Positions 45,268 through 53,913 of a stretch of 64,000 nt of DNA are shown in pieces. The notes under the pieces were generated by a model. It saw nothing but the letters and a program-made list of their open reading frames with translations, was not told where the DNA came from and ran no database searches. Numbering within the stretch: position 1 is the stretch's first letter; each line of letters begins with the position of its first letter. The position numbers were made by a program, and so were the translations under genes. Source of the stretch: Streptomyces sp. HUAS ZL42 (lineage in GTDB: Bacteria > Actinomycetota > Actinomycetes > Streptomycetales > Streptomycetaceae); NCBI RefSeq assembly GCF_040782645.1, contig NZ_CP160403.1, positions 2,604,001 through 2,668,000 on the forward strand. The letters are read 5' to 3'.

Positions 45268-45971
45268 CGGGCTGCGTCCTCCAAGGCTGCTGCGACCGGC
45301 TCGGGCCGGCCGGCCTTCGGTTCGGTGCCCGCCCGGCGCGGCATCCACGGCGTCAGCAGGCGGCGTACGCCGACCAGCAGGCCGTCCGTGAGCATTGCCA
45401 GGACGGCCATGGTGAGCACGGCGTTCACGGCGAGTTCGGGCCGGTTGTAGATGTTGGCGTCGTTGAGCAGGTTGCCGAGGGCGCCCTGGTTGCCGATGAG
45501 GGTGCCGACGCTGACAAGTGAGATGCTCGAAACGGTCGCCACGCGCAACCCGGCGATGATCGCGGGCACCGCGATCGGCAATTGGACCTGGACGTAACGG
45601 CGTACGGGCCCGAAGCCCATGGCCGTCGCGGCGGCAAGGGTCTCCTGCGGAACCGAGCGGACGCCGTCGACGATCGCCGGGACCAGGACGACGAGGCTGT
45701 AGACGGTGAGCGGGATCATGACCGTGAGCTCGGTCTGGCCGGTGTAGTCGATGAGGAGGACGAAGAAGGCCAGCGAGGGGATGGCGTACAGCACGGTCGT
45801 CACCCACAGCACCGGCGGGTACAGCCAGCGGAAGCGCACGCACAGCTGGGCCAGCGGCAGCGAGATCACCAGCCCGGCCAGCACCGGCAGCAGAGCCTCC
45901 CGCAGATGCAGTCCGATCAGGCCGAGCCAGCTGTGCTGGAGGTCGCTGGGGATGTCGAAGAAGCCGCTCAT
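45264..45971 (-). CDS. Osmoprotectant ABC transporter permease 1
   Basis: The 235-residue permease has about six hydrophobic helices and the EAA loop DGVRSVPQETLAAATAMGFG. A 35-residue cytoplasmic tail rich in Arg, Pro and Ala ends the protein. Together with permease 2 it forms the membrane channel of the osmoprotectant importer. The ATG at 45971 overlaps the ATPase stop codon (ATGA), so translation is coupled. Confidence 0.93.
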   Translation of the reverse strand: MSGFFDIPSDLQHSWLGLIGLHLREALLPVLAGLVISLPLAQLCVRFRWLYPPVLWVTTVLYAIPSLAFFVLLIDYTGQTELTVMIPLTVYSLVVLVPAIVDGVRSVPQETLAAATAMGFGPVRRYVQVQLPIAVPAIIAGLRVATVSSISLVSVGTLIGNQGALGNLLNDANIYNRPELAVNAVLTMAVLAMLTDGLLVGVRRLLTPWMPRRAGTEPKAGRPEPVAAALEDAAR

Positions 45972-47110
45972 CCGGCCACCTTGGCGTCCGTACGTCCGTC
46001 TGCGTGGGCGCCGCGGATGGCCTCGCCGATGGTCTGCTGCGAGATCACGCCCGTCGCCCTGCCGTCCCCGTCCACCGCGACGGCCCACCCCGTGGGTGAG
46101 AGGACGGCGCAGTCGAGGGCGGCCCGCAGCGAGTCCCTGCCGGGCACGAACGGCCGCCCGTGCGGAAGGAGCCGGTCCGCCGCGATCTCCCCCGCCGTCA
46201 GGTCGCGCGGCTCGGACCAGCCGAGGGGCCTGCCCTCGGCATCCGTGACGAGGAGGTAGGGCACGTCGGGGCCGCCGCGCGCGGCGATCTGCTCGGCGGA
46301 GGCGTCGACGGCGACGATCGGGGAGGTCAGCAACTCCAGCCCGGCGGCCGGGAAGAAGGACAGCCGCCGGATGCCGCGGTCCGCACCGAGGAAATCCTCC
46401 ACGAACTCGTCCGCGGGATCGGACAGCAGCTCGGCGGGCGGCGCGAACTGGGCGAGGTGGCCGCCGACGCGCATCACGGCGACCATCGTGCCCAGCTTCA
46501 CCGCCTCGTCGATGTCATGCGTCACGAAGACGATGGTCTTGCCCAACTCCTCCTGGATTCTGAGGAGTTCGTCCTGCAGTCCCTTGCGCACGATGGGGTC
46601 GACGGCCGAGAACGGCTCGTCCATCAGCAGCACCGGCGGATCCGCGGCGAGGGCCCGCGCCACGCCCACGCGCTGCTGCTGGCCGCCGGACAACTGGTAG
46701 GGGTACCGCTTGGCGAGCGAGGCGTCGAGGCCCACCCGCTCCATCAGCTCCGCGGCCCGGGCGCGGGCCTTGTCCTTGCTCCAGCCGAGCAGGCGGGGCA
46801 CGGTGGCGATGTTGTCGACGATCGTGCGGTGCTGGAAGAGCCCGGCGTTCTGGATGACGTAACCCATCGACCGGCGCAGGGTGTTGACCGGCTGCTGCTG
46901 GATGTCCTTGCCGTCGAGGAGGATGGTGCCCTCGCTCGGCTCGATCATCCGGTTGATCATGCGCAGGGTCGTCGTCTTGCCGCAGCCCGACGGACCGACG
47001 AGGACGGTTATCGAGCGGTCCGGTATCTCGAGGGAGAGCCGGTCGACCGCGACCGTGCCGTCCGGGTACCGTTTCGTGACTGAATCTATCCGTATCAAAA
47101 CGCCGAACAC
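45968..47110 (-). CDS. Osmoprotectant ABC transporter ATP-binding protein with CBS domains
   Basis: The 380-residue protein has an ABC ATPase domain with Walker A GPSGCGKTTT, signature LSGGQQQR, Walker B VLLMDEPF and the H-loop FVTHDIDEA. A C-terminal CBS pair (about residues 255-370) follows, which in OpuA-type importers senses ionic strength. The GTG at 47110 is the longest start; a TTG at 47098 has AAGG at a better distance and gives the usual beginning IRIDSVTKRYPDGT. It heads the four-gene operon, which should import osmoprotectants during salt stress. Confidence 0.92.
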   Translation of the reverse strand: MFGVLIRIDSVTKRYPDGTVAVDRLSLEIPDRSITVLVGPSGCGKTTTLRMINRMIEPSEGTILLDGKDIQQQPVNTLRRSMGYVIQNAGLFQHRTIVDNIATVPRLLGWSKDKARARAAELMERVGLDASLAKRYPYQLSGGQQQRVGVARALAADPPVLLMDEPFSAVDPIVRKGLQDELLRIQEELGKTIVFVTHDIDEAVKLGTMVAVMRVGGHLAQFAPPAELLSDPADEFVEDFLGADRGIRRLSFFPAAGLELLTSPIVAVDASAEQIAARGGPDVPYLLVTDAEGRPLGWSEPRDLTAGEIAADRLLPHGRPFVPGRDSLRAALDCAVLSPTGWAVAVDGDGRATGVISQQTIGEAIRGAHADGRTDAKVAG

Positions 47111-47232
47111 CCTTCGGGTCGGGCAGAGTCCGGCCCGCTCTCCCGGCCGTCGTCAGCGGGCCGTTGCGGGGAGAGTCTAGACCTGTCGTGCTGCGGGCCT
47201 TCCGATGGACGAAACGGGGCCTGACTGGACCG

Positions 47233-47475
47233 TCACCACATCAGCAGCCCTCCGCCGAGACGCTGTGCGTAGTGCGCGCTCGCCTCGACGCCGTTCAGGC
47301 GGCCGGTGATGTGGAGCGCGCCGACCCGGCGGATCGTCTGCGATCCCCACACCCCGGTACGCCACGACTCCGGTCCGGCCAGGTCCACACCGTCGGGCCG
47401 GCCGTCCTTCTCCCCGACCAGGATGTCGATGTCGCCGTCGTCCCGTGAGAGGACGACCTCGCTCGTCAGACTCAT
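47233..47475 (-). CDS. Small conserved hypothetical protein
   Basis: The 80-residue protein reads SLTSEVVLSRDDGDIDILVG, EKDGRPDGVDLAGPESWRTG and VWGSQTIRRVGA, then a less conserved end. I recall similar short Streptomyces proteins with the EKD-RP-GVDLAGPESW stretch, but not a function. It is probably cytoplasmic, has no signal peptide and starts at ATG 47475. The C-terminal 25 residues may have been replaced compared with relatives. Confidence 0.6.
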   Translation of the reverse strand: MSLTSEVVLSRDDGDIDILVGEKDGRPDGVDLAGPESWRTGVWGSQTIRRVGALHITGRLNGVEASAHYAQRLGGGLLMW

Positions 47476-47653
47476 GACCGCAGTGGATCACGCGGACTTC
47501 GCACCGGTCCAAGCGTTTTCGCCGCTCCCGACGCGCCGCACCCTGGGAGTCCGCACCGCCTCCGCTGTGCACAAGCTGTGAGTCCGCTGATTCTCACCCT
47601 CCCCTCAGAAGCGGCTCAGAGATCCCCCAGACACGCCCCCGATCGTCACTGCC

Positions 47654-47924
47654 ATGAGCGAAACGAACGCGGGAGGCGCCCGGCAGCGGTCGGTCGAGAC
47701 CGTGGCGCCGGTCCACAACGCGGCACACGGCTTCCTGCCGCTGAAGTTCGGCCTCGCCGCCTGCTTCTCCGACGCACAGCGCGGCTTCGAGGCCGTACGC
47801 GCCGACGTCTTCCGGTCCCTGGCCGTACATCGAGGACACCGCCCCGCAGGTGCCCTCCGCCCGTAACACCACCGCCGACGTCCTGCCCATCGGGGCGAAC
47901 ACCCACCTGGAGTACACGTCATGA
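47654..47924 (+). pseudogene. Decayed GT2-type glycosyltransferase gene
   Basis: Two frames together read like a shrunken family 2 glycosyltransferase. The first frame from ATG 47654 gives SVETVAPVHNAAH, like the N-terminal VPVYNE motif, then CFSDAQRGFEAVRADVFRS, like the FSDAQCGFKAVR motif in the middle of such enzymes. After one +1 frameshift near 47819 the frame continues WPYIEDTAPQVPSARNTTAD and ends with a TGA at 47922 that overlaps the ATG of the next gene as ATGA. Some 200 residues of a normal enzyme are missing. Confidence 0.6.
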
Positions 47925-50008
47925 CGACCCTCGCCCCACCCCCCGCGCCCGTCCAGGACGACGCGTCCCGGCACCGGGCCGAACCTCCGGCCGACGGCGG
48001 CCTCGCAGCCCGTACGCGGAGACTGTTCACCGGCGCCCCCGAGGACCCGCGCTGGGCCCGCCCCGCCCTGTGCGCGGTCCTGGTCCTGGCCACGGCCCTG
48101 TACGCCTGGAACCTCTCCTCGATCACCGGCAACACCTTCTACAACGCGGCCGTCTACAGCGGCACCAAGAGCTGGAAGGCGTTCTTCTTCGGCGCCCTCG
48201 ACTCCGGCAGCTTCATCACCGTCGACAAACCGCCGTTCGCGCTGTGGGTGATGGGCCTGTCCGCCCGCGTCTTCGGGTACGGCACCTGGCAGTTGATGCT
48301 GCCGATGGTCGCGGCCGGCACGGGCACGGTGGCCCTGCTGTACCGGATGGTCAAGCGGGACTTCGGCCCCGTGGCGGGCATCGTCTCCGCCCTCGCGCTG
48401 ACCCTCACCCCGATCACCGTCGCCATCAACCGGGACACCAACCCGGACCCGATCCTCGTCTTCCTGATGCTGCTGGGCGCGGCCGCGCTGATGAAGGCCG
48501 TGCGCAGCGGCCGGCTGATGCCGCTGGTGTGGTCCGGGGTCGCGATCGGCTTCGCGTTCAACACGAAGATGATGCAGGCGTACGTCGTCCTGCCCGCGTT
48601 CTTCCTGGTCTACCTGTGGGCCGCTCGGGGCAGTCTGGGCCGGCGCATCCGCAACCTGGCCGTCGGCACGGTCGCCCTGGTGGTCTCCAGCGCCTGGTGG
48701 ATGGTGGTCGTCGACCTGATCCCCGCCTCCTCCCGCCCCTACATCGGCGGCTCGACCGACAACACGGTCTGGGACCTGGTCATCGGCTACAACGGCTTCG
48801 GCCGGATCTTCGGGGCGAGTTCGTCGGTGGGCTCGCAGGGCAACGGCGCCGACTTCGGCGGCGACGCGGGCCTGTACCGGATGTTCAACGACATCATGGG
48901 CGGCCAGATCTCCTGGCTGATCCCGTTCGCGCTGATCGCCCTGATCGCGGGTCTGGTCCTGCGCGGACGCGCTCCCCGTACCGACGACAAGCGCGCGGCC
49001 CTGCTGCTGTGGGGCGGCTGGTTCGTCTTCCACTACCTGACCTTCGCCCTCGCCGAGGGCACCTTCCACCCGTACTACGTCACCGCCATGGCCCCGGGCA
49101 TCGCGGCCCTGGCCGGTGCGGGCGGCGTGATGCTGTACCGCGCCTTCCGGGACGGTTCGGCGGCGATGTGGGGCTGGGTGCTGCCGGCCGCCGTCGCGGC
49201 GAGCACGGTCTGGGCGGTCGTCCTGCTCCAGCGGGTCTCCGGCTCCGGGACGCTGTACACGGTCGCCGAGGTGGTGGCCGGGGTCGCGGGTGCGGCGGCG
49301 GTGCTCGGGCTGCTGATCGGACGGTTCACGAAGAGGCAGCGGCTGATCGGGATCGCCTCGCTCGCGGCGATCGTCGCCCTGCTGGCCGGTCCGGCCGCGT
49401 ACTCGGTGTCGGCGGCCACGTCGACCACCAACGGCACGAACCCGACGGCCGGCCCGAACACCGGGGGCATGGGCGGCGGCGGCCAGCGCCCGAGCGGCAA
49501 CGGCGGCCCGGACGGCGGCGACGGCACGAGCGGTTCCGGCAACCCGGGCAGCTCCAGCAGCCAGTCGACAGGGCAATCCCAGTCCGGCAGCGGCTCCTCT
49601 TCGTCGTCCTCGTCCTCCTCGTCGAGCGAGTCCGAGTCCGGTACGCAGCAGCGCGCCGGCGGCATGGGCGGTGGCACCCAGGTCTCCTCCGAGATGATCA
49701 CGTATCTGAAGAAGAACCAGGACGGCGCCGCCTGGCTCGTCGCGGTCGCCACCGACCAGACCGCGTCCTCGATCATTCTGGAGTCCGGCGAGCCCGTCAT
49801 CTCCATGGGCGGCTGGTCCGGCAGCGACAACGCCATGACCCTCGCCAAGCTCAAGAGCCTGGTGAAGGCGGGCAAGCTCCACTACATCGTCGTCAGCGAC
49901 AGCGGACAGGGCTCGAACTCCGAGATCACCAGCTGGGTCGAGGAGAACGGCACGGCCGTGAGCGACTACAGCGGCCTGTATCGCCTGGACGCCTCCGACG
50001 TCAGCTGA
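47921..50008 (+). CDS. GT39/ArnT-like membrane glycosyltransferase
   Basis: The 695-residue protein has about eleven transmembrane helices and the protein-mannosyltransferase/ArnT-type motifs ITVDKPPFALWVMGLSARVF and AINRDTNPDPILVF. It would transfer a sugar from a polyprenyl-phosphate donor to an extracytoplasmic acceptor. From about residue 490 comes a Gly/Ser-rich linker with a run of 12 Ser, then a soluble C-terminal domain (VSSEMITYLKKNQDG ... LYRLDASDVS) as in YkcB-type proteins. A GT2 gene that normally makes the lipid-sugar donor precedes such genes; here it is a pseudogene. The start ATG 47921 keeps the ATGA overlap. Confidence 0.9.
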   Translation: MTTLAPPPAPVQDDASRHRAEPPADGGLAARTRRLFTGAPEDPRWARPALCAVLVLATALYAWNLSSITGNTFYNAAVYSGTKSWKAFFFGALDSGSFITVDKPPFALWVMGLSARVFGYGTWQLMLPMVAAGTGTVALLYRMVKRDFGPVAGIVSALALTLTPITVAINRDTNPDPILVFLMLLGAAALMKAVRSGRLMPLVWSGVAIGFAFNTKMMQAYVVLPAFFLVYLWAARGSLGRRIRNLAVGTVALVVSSAWWMVVVDLIPASSRPYIGGSTDNTVWDLVIGYNGFGRIFGASSSVGSQGNGADFGGDAGLYRMFNDIMGGQISWLIPFALIALIAGLVLRGRAPRTDDKRAALLLWGGWFVFHYLTFALAEGTFHPYYVTAMAPGIAALAGAGGVMLYRAFRDGSAAMWGWVLPAAVAASTVWAVVLLQRVSGSGTLYTVAEVVAGVAGAAAVLGLLIGRFTKRQRLIGIASLAAIVALLAGPAAYSVSAATSTTNGTNPTAGPNTGGMGGGGQRPSGNGGPDGGDGTSGSGNPGSSSSQSTGQSQSGSGSSSSSSSSSSSESESGTQQRAGGMGGGTQVSSEMITYLKKNQDGAAWLVAVATDQTASSIILESGEPVISMGGWSGSDNAMTLAKLKSLVKAGKLHYIVVSDSGQGSNSEITSWVEENGTAVSDYSGLYRLDASDVS

Positions 50009-50027
50009 GAACTCCCGTCGAGTGAAA

Positions 50028-50063
50028 GGGCGGGCCCCCGGTTTCACCGGGGCCCGCCCTTTC
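50028..50063 (+). terminator. Terminator of the GT39 gene
   Basis: GGGCGGGCCCCCGG pairs with CCGGGGCCCGCCC around TTTCA, followed by TTTCT, 20 bp after the GT39 stop. The convergent TPR gene ends at 50063, so the hairpin may serve both. Confidence 0.8.
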
Positions 50064-51901
50064 TACATGCCCGCTCCGGGTGATCTGGCTGCTTCGCCCG
50101 ACCACGCGGGGTCGACGACGAACACCCCGGGCGATGCCTCGTGGGAGGAACGCCGGATCCTTCCGGCCAACCACGTCGGCCAGCGGGTCTGCTCGTTCCA
50201 GCGCAGTCCGCCCAGCCTTGCTGTACCGAGATTGTCCGCGTACTCGAGATCCGCTCCTTCGAAACTGCTCGCCAGTTCCTCGAATTCCTGTTGGGCGTCA
50301 GCGAGGGCTTGGGCAAGGTCGAGGGAACGGACTCGAATTCGGTCGAGAACGACGTCGAGGTCGAGGTCGCGTGTCAGATCGAGGACGTGATCGAGGTCGA
50401 GAACTCCGTCGAAGACGCGAACCAGGTCGGATGCGAGGTCGGCGTCGAGAGTCAGGGCGAGTTCGAGCGCCAGATCCCGATCGAGCGCGCGCACCAGGTC
50501 GGAGGCCAGATCGAGGACGCGGGCACGGATCCGGTCCCGGGAGACCTTGACCGCCTCCAGGAGTTTCTCGGCCAGGTCGAGCGAGAGATTACGGACGGTG
50601 GACTGCGCGCGTCCGAGGGAGCGACCGTGCTCCAGAACACGAACGAGCCCCTGGTTGCGCACAAGTCCGGGGTCGAGGGCGACAGCTCGGTCACGGACCA
50701 GGTCCTGGACGAACTCGCGGAGGAGTTCACGCTTGAGAACGCGGGGATCCGGACGGTCGAGAACAACGGTGCCGGCCAGCACGTGGGCAAAGGTCTCGGC
50801 ATCGACCTGGGCCCTGCGCATCGCCGCGGCGACCTCCTCGAGGTCGGTGCGGCAGTGGAGCCGTACCACGGCCGGCAGTTTCCTCAGGCGTCGCGCCGAA
50901 TCAGGGAGTCGCAGGGGTGTCCGCACGAAGGCCACTGAACCGTCCTCTGGTACAGCGGGCGCGTGCGTCGCCGGTGGAGGCGTGAGTCTCTGCCTCGCCT
51001 GGAGCAGGGCTTCGGCTTCTTCGACGTGCCCTTGGCCTCCCGTGGCGTGGGGGGCGTCGAGTTCCGCCAGGGCGAGGTTGAACAGCGCCGACTGTGCCAG
51101 GGGATGGTGCGGACCGAGCGTCGCGGACGCCTTTTGAGCCGCGATGTCCAGCACGTCGGCCGACCTCTCCAGCCGTTCCTGATCGCCTGCCGCGAGCGCC
51201 GAGGCGAATTCGGCGCGCGCGAGGGTGATCAGGGCCGACAGCGAGGCGGGATGATCAGGACCGCGATGGCGCACCAACCGCCGTGCGGTGAGGGCCAGTG
51301 TGTTCACCAGCTCGTCTGCCGAGGTGTCGTCGCCCTGGCGACGGGCCACCTCGACCAGTACCGATTCGGTCAGCAGCCGGGTCTCGAGGTGATCGGGTGA
51401 GGCGCTGTCGGGGGCGTCAGGGCCGAGGTCGACCTGTCGAGCGGCGTTCCTGGCGCCGGTGAGATCACCGAGGCGCAGTTTGAGGGCCGCCAGATTCGCC
51501 AGCGTGCGGGCCTCGACGCCGTCCGGCGACCGGTCGGCCAGGTCATGTGTGCCCTGGACGACAGCTGTTGACAGAATGGTGATCGCTGCCGAGAGTTCTC
51601 CGCGGTCCGCGAGGGCGACCGCCAGTTCGTTCCGGACCTCCATGGGCAGTGACAGCGCTTCCGGGTCGAACATCACGCGAGACGCCACGTGCTCCAGCAG
51701 TGCGCGGGCCTCCTTGGCCAGTCCGAGTGCTTCGAGGAGGGCCGAGAGGTACGCGACGTCCTTGCCGAGCCCGGGACGGTGCGGCAGTTGTGCGTCACCG
51801 CGCAGTTCGGCTGTGACGGCCTCGAGGCGCTGCCGGTCCGCGGAGCTGCCGCGCAAGGCACCCTCGGCGCTGGTGATCGCCTGGCGCCAGAGGTCGGTCA
51901 T
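50063..51901 (-). CDS. TPR protein with C-terminal Asp/Leu/Arg repeat region
   Basis: The 612-residue cytoplasmic protein has TPR-like helical repeats in residues 1-300 (AVALADRGELSAAITILSTA, ANLAALKLRLGDLTGARNAA, FNLALAELDAPHATG). A middle region follows (KLPAVVRLHCRTDLEEVAAA). Residues 405-560 form a striking repetitive region dominated by Asp, Leu, Arg and Val (ALDRDLALELALTLDADLAS, VLDLDHVLDLTRDLDLDVVL). The end (GGLRWNEQTRWPTWLAGRIR) looks like a small separate module. Its ATG at 51901 overlaps the trypsin gene stop (ATGA). It is the last gene of the Trypco1-trypsin-TPR operon and may be the scaffold or the cleaved partner. Confidence 0.85.
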   Translation of the reverse strand: MTDLWRQAITSAEGALRGSSADRQRLEAVTAELRGDAQLPHRPGLGKDVAYLSALLEALGLAKEARALLEHVASRVMFDPEALSLPMEVRNELAVALADRGELSAAITILSTAVVQGTHDLADRSPDGVEARTLANLAALKLRLGDLTGARNAARQVDLGPDAPDSASPDHLETRLLTESVLVEVARRQGDDTSADELVNTLALTARRLVRHRGPDHPASLSALITLARAEFASALAAGDQERLERSADVLDIAAQKASATLGPHHPLAQSALFNLALAELDAPHATGGQGHVEEAEALLQARQRLTPPPATHAPAVPEDGSVAFVRTPLRLPDSARRLRKLPAVVRLHCRTDLEEVAAAMRRAQVDAETFAHVLAGTVVLDRPDPRVLKRELLREFVQDLVRDRAVALDPGLVRNQGLVRVLEHGRSLGRAQSTVRNLSLDLAEKLLEAVKVSRDRIRARVLDLASDLVRALDRDLALELALTLDADLASDLVRVFDGVLDLDHVLDLTRDLDLDVVLDRIRVRSLDLAQALADAQQEFEELASSFEGADLEYADNLGTARLGGLRWNEQTRWPTWLAGRIRRSSHEASPGVFVVDPAWSGEAARSPGAGM

Positions 51902-52719
51902 GCCACGTCACCGCCCAACTGACGTTCGATGGCTTTCTTGGCGGCCAAGAACCTCAGCTCAGAGACCTGTGACGCGTCGAGCCATTGGCGCGCCGCCCAC
52001 TTGTCGAGCATGTCGAACCACAACTCCACCGAACTCACCGCCGCCTGCATGGACCTGTCCTTGACCTGCCCACTGTCGCCGGCCTGCGAACTGGCTGGAT
52101 GGACCTCGTCCATCAGGTGCCCGACATCGAAGTGGTCGAAGCGCCGCACGGCCTCCCCGATGGTGGCGGCGAAGAGAACGTTCGCCGCGCGATCTGCGGC
52201 AGCCCGGTCCGGCATCTGCTCCAGGAGGATGCCGACGACCAAGGGAGCTTGATCGTCCGGTGCCCCTTTGACCACTGGGCCTCCGGAGTATCCGGAGTAG
52301 TCACCCAGGAGTTGATACGCCGTCAGCTGGAGTGCCTGGATCCGTGCCCCGCTCTCGGAGACGTATTCCGTCGCGCCGTGGTCGACCTGACCCCGCAGAT
52401 GTGCCTCCGTCCTCGCGGGGCGGTACGGCCCGTGCCAGGCGTCGCCGCTGTGGGCTTTACCGGAACGTGGGATCGAGGCTGTGACGCCGTACGAGCCGAG
52501 GATCATGACGAGAGCGAGGTCGGCGTGCCGGTCGCGCTGGCACACCTGGCCGGCGAGACGTGTGCCGTCTTCCAGAACGACGTCCACTCGCTCGTCCAGG
52601 GCTGTCATACCGCGCAGGCAGTGGAGTGCCGTGAGCACATAGCGGCGCGTCAGCAAGAACCCGCCGCCGAGCCGCTGTTGGGACTCGTACAGCTCGACCC
52701 AGTAGCCCGTGGCGCTCAC
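51898..52719 (-). CDS. Trypsin-like serine protease of a conflict-type operon
   Basis: The 273-residue protein has a trypsin fold with a complete triad: H33 in LTALHCLRG, D67 in RHADLALVM and S145 in YSGYSGGPVV. There is no signal peptide, so unlike most such proteases it stays in the cytoplasm. Residues 215-273 form a helical tail (SSVELWFDMLDKWAARQWLD). The GTG at 52719 overlaps the stop of the Trypco1 gene (GTGA). In described NTP-dependent conflict systems such trypsins, next to Trypco domains, are thought to cut target or partner proteins on activation. No ATPase or GTPase is in this operon. Confidence 0.87.
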   Translation of the reverse strand: MSATGYWVELYESQQRLGGGFLLTRRYVLTALHCLRGMTALDERVDVVLEDGTRLAGQVCQRDRHADLALVMILGSYGVTASIPRSGKAHSGDAWHGPYRPARTEAHLRGQVDHGATEYVSESGARIQALQLTAYQLLGDYSGYSGGPVVKGAPDDQAPLVVGILLEQMPDRAAADRAANVLFAATIGEAVRRFDHFDVGHLMDEVHPASSQAGDSGQVKDRSMQAAVSSVELWFDMLDKWAARQWLDASQVSELRFLAAKKAIERQLGGDVA

Positions 52720-53027
52720 GACGTCTCCGGGACCCGCTCGACAGTGAGGCTGACTTCGAAGGACGCCTCGGCCGACGCCTTGGACAGGATCACCCCGGCT
52801 TCCGCGGCGAGCGTCAGCCCGAAGGTCACCTCCATGCTGGTCACCTGCCAGCCGTCGCGGCGCGGGACCTGGGACAGAGACCTCTGGGCGATGGCCGAGG
52901 CCTGCACGATGGCCTGCTCCAGCTCGGCCGCCCGGTCGGCCAGGGGCGCACTGGTCCGCGTACGACTCGCGATCTGCCGACTCCCGGCAGCGTCCAAAGC
53001 AACTGTCTCGACGCGGATTTCGGCCAT
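52716..53027 (-). CDS. Trypsin-co-occurring domain 1 (Trypco1, CU044_2847-type) protein
   Basis: The 103-residue protein reads AEIRVETVALDAAGS, then the helix LADRAAELEQAIVQASAIAQ and the strand region WQVTSMEVTFGLTLAAEAGV ... ASFEVSLTVER. This is the pattern of the small CU044_2847/Trypco1 family that accompanies trypsin-like proteases. The ATG at 53027 has GGGGGA upstream. It is the first gene of a three-gene operon with 4-bp overlaps. It probably links the protease to a sensor or recruits it, but the function is unproven. Confidence 0.8.
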   Translation of the reverse strand: MAEIRVETVALDAAGSRQIASRTRTSAPLADRAAELEQAIVQASAIAQRSLSQVPRRDGWQVTSMEVTFGLTLAAEAGVILSKASAEASFEVSLTVERVPETS

Positions 53028-53181
53028 ATGTGTCCCCCGAGCACATGGTGCTGTCGCACTCAATCAGCCTTGGCAGCGTAGCCAGTTGGAGCCTGGGACC
53101 GCGACCGATTCCGCACGAATTCACCCCTGCCCGAGGCTCAGCGCGGGCAGGACGCCGGGCACCGACGGCCGGCGGAGTGGA

Positions 53182-53913
53182 TCAGCCGGCGACCGCCACG
53201 GGAAACCCCTCCGTGCGCCGCACCTGGCGGTCCGCGTCCACGGCGAACACCTCGCAACCCTGCCGCCCGGCGGCCCACTGCACGCCCTCGGCGCCCATCG
53301 CGAACGCCGCCGTCGCCACCGCGTCCGCCTCCGTCAGTGTCGGGGCGACGACGCTGATGCTGAGGAGCCCGGTGGCCGGACGTCCGGTGCGGCCGTCGAT
53401 GATGTGGTCGCCGCGTTCGTACCGGGCGGAGGTGGCGATCGCGCCGTCGGTGAGGTCGAGGACGGTGCAGAGCCTGTCGGCCTGTTCGGGGTGGCGTACG
53501 CCCACGCGCCAGGGGCCGCCGGAGACGACCACGTCGCCCCCGGCGTTGAGGCAGAACCGCCGTGCGCCGGCCGCCGTCAGCAGCTCGGCCGCGCGCTGGA
53601 CCGACCAGCCCTTGACGATCGCGCAGGGGTCCAGGCCCCGCCCCGGCAGCCGTACGTCGAAGGCGCCGCCGGTAGCGACCCGGTAGCGCTCGCAGAGGTC
53701 GAGGACCTCGGCGAGATCCGGGCTCACCCGGTCGATCTCTCCGCGGTCCAGCCGCGACACCTCGCTGTCCGCCTTGAACGGGCTGAACCGCTCGTCGACC
53801 TCGCGCAGCCAGGCGAACACGGCGTCCGCCGCCGCGCCGAAGTCGTCCTCGTCGTCGACCCGCAGCGAGACGGGGAACCCCATGACGTGTTCGACGCGGT
53901 GCACGTCAGGCAC
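53182..53913 (-). CDS. apbE: FAD:protein FMN transferase (ApbE)
   Basis: The 243-residue protein has ApbE motifs: HVMGFPVSLRV at the start, DERFSPFKADSEVSRLDRGE, the FAD-binding AIVKGWSVQRAAELL and AGGDVVVSGGPW stretches, and TSARYERGDHIIDGRTGRPA with metal ligands near the end. ApbE attaches FMN covalently to Thr in D-x-SGAT motifs; the protein encoded just upstream has two such motifs, so it is the obvious substrate. The GTG at 53913 overlaps the upstream stop by 8 bp. No lipoprotein signal is visible, so it may act in the cytoplasm. Confidence 0.93.
   Translation of the reverse strand: MPDVHRVEHVMGFPVSLRVDDEDDFGAAADAVFAWLREVDERFSPFKADSEVSRLDRGEIDRVSPDLAEVLDLCERYRVATGGAFDVRLPGRGLDPCAIVKGWSVQRAAELLTAAGARRFCLNAGGDVVVSGGPWRVGVRHPEQADRLCTVLDLTDGAIATSARYERGDHIIDGRTGRPATGLLSISVVAPTLTEADAVATAAFAMGAEGVQWAAGRQGCEVFAVDADRQVRRTEGFPVAVAG

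Noticed and set aside
44599..45843. A longer version of permease 2 starting at 45843
   Set aside because: The extension overlaps permease 1 in another frame and lacks membrane segments; the GTGA overlap at 45267 fixes the start.
50250..50700. CRISPR-like regularity in the GTCGAG-rich stretch
   Set aside because: The periodicity is short and irregular and is explained by the Asp/Leu codons of the TPR protein; there are no spacer-repeat units.
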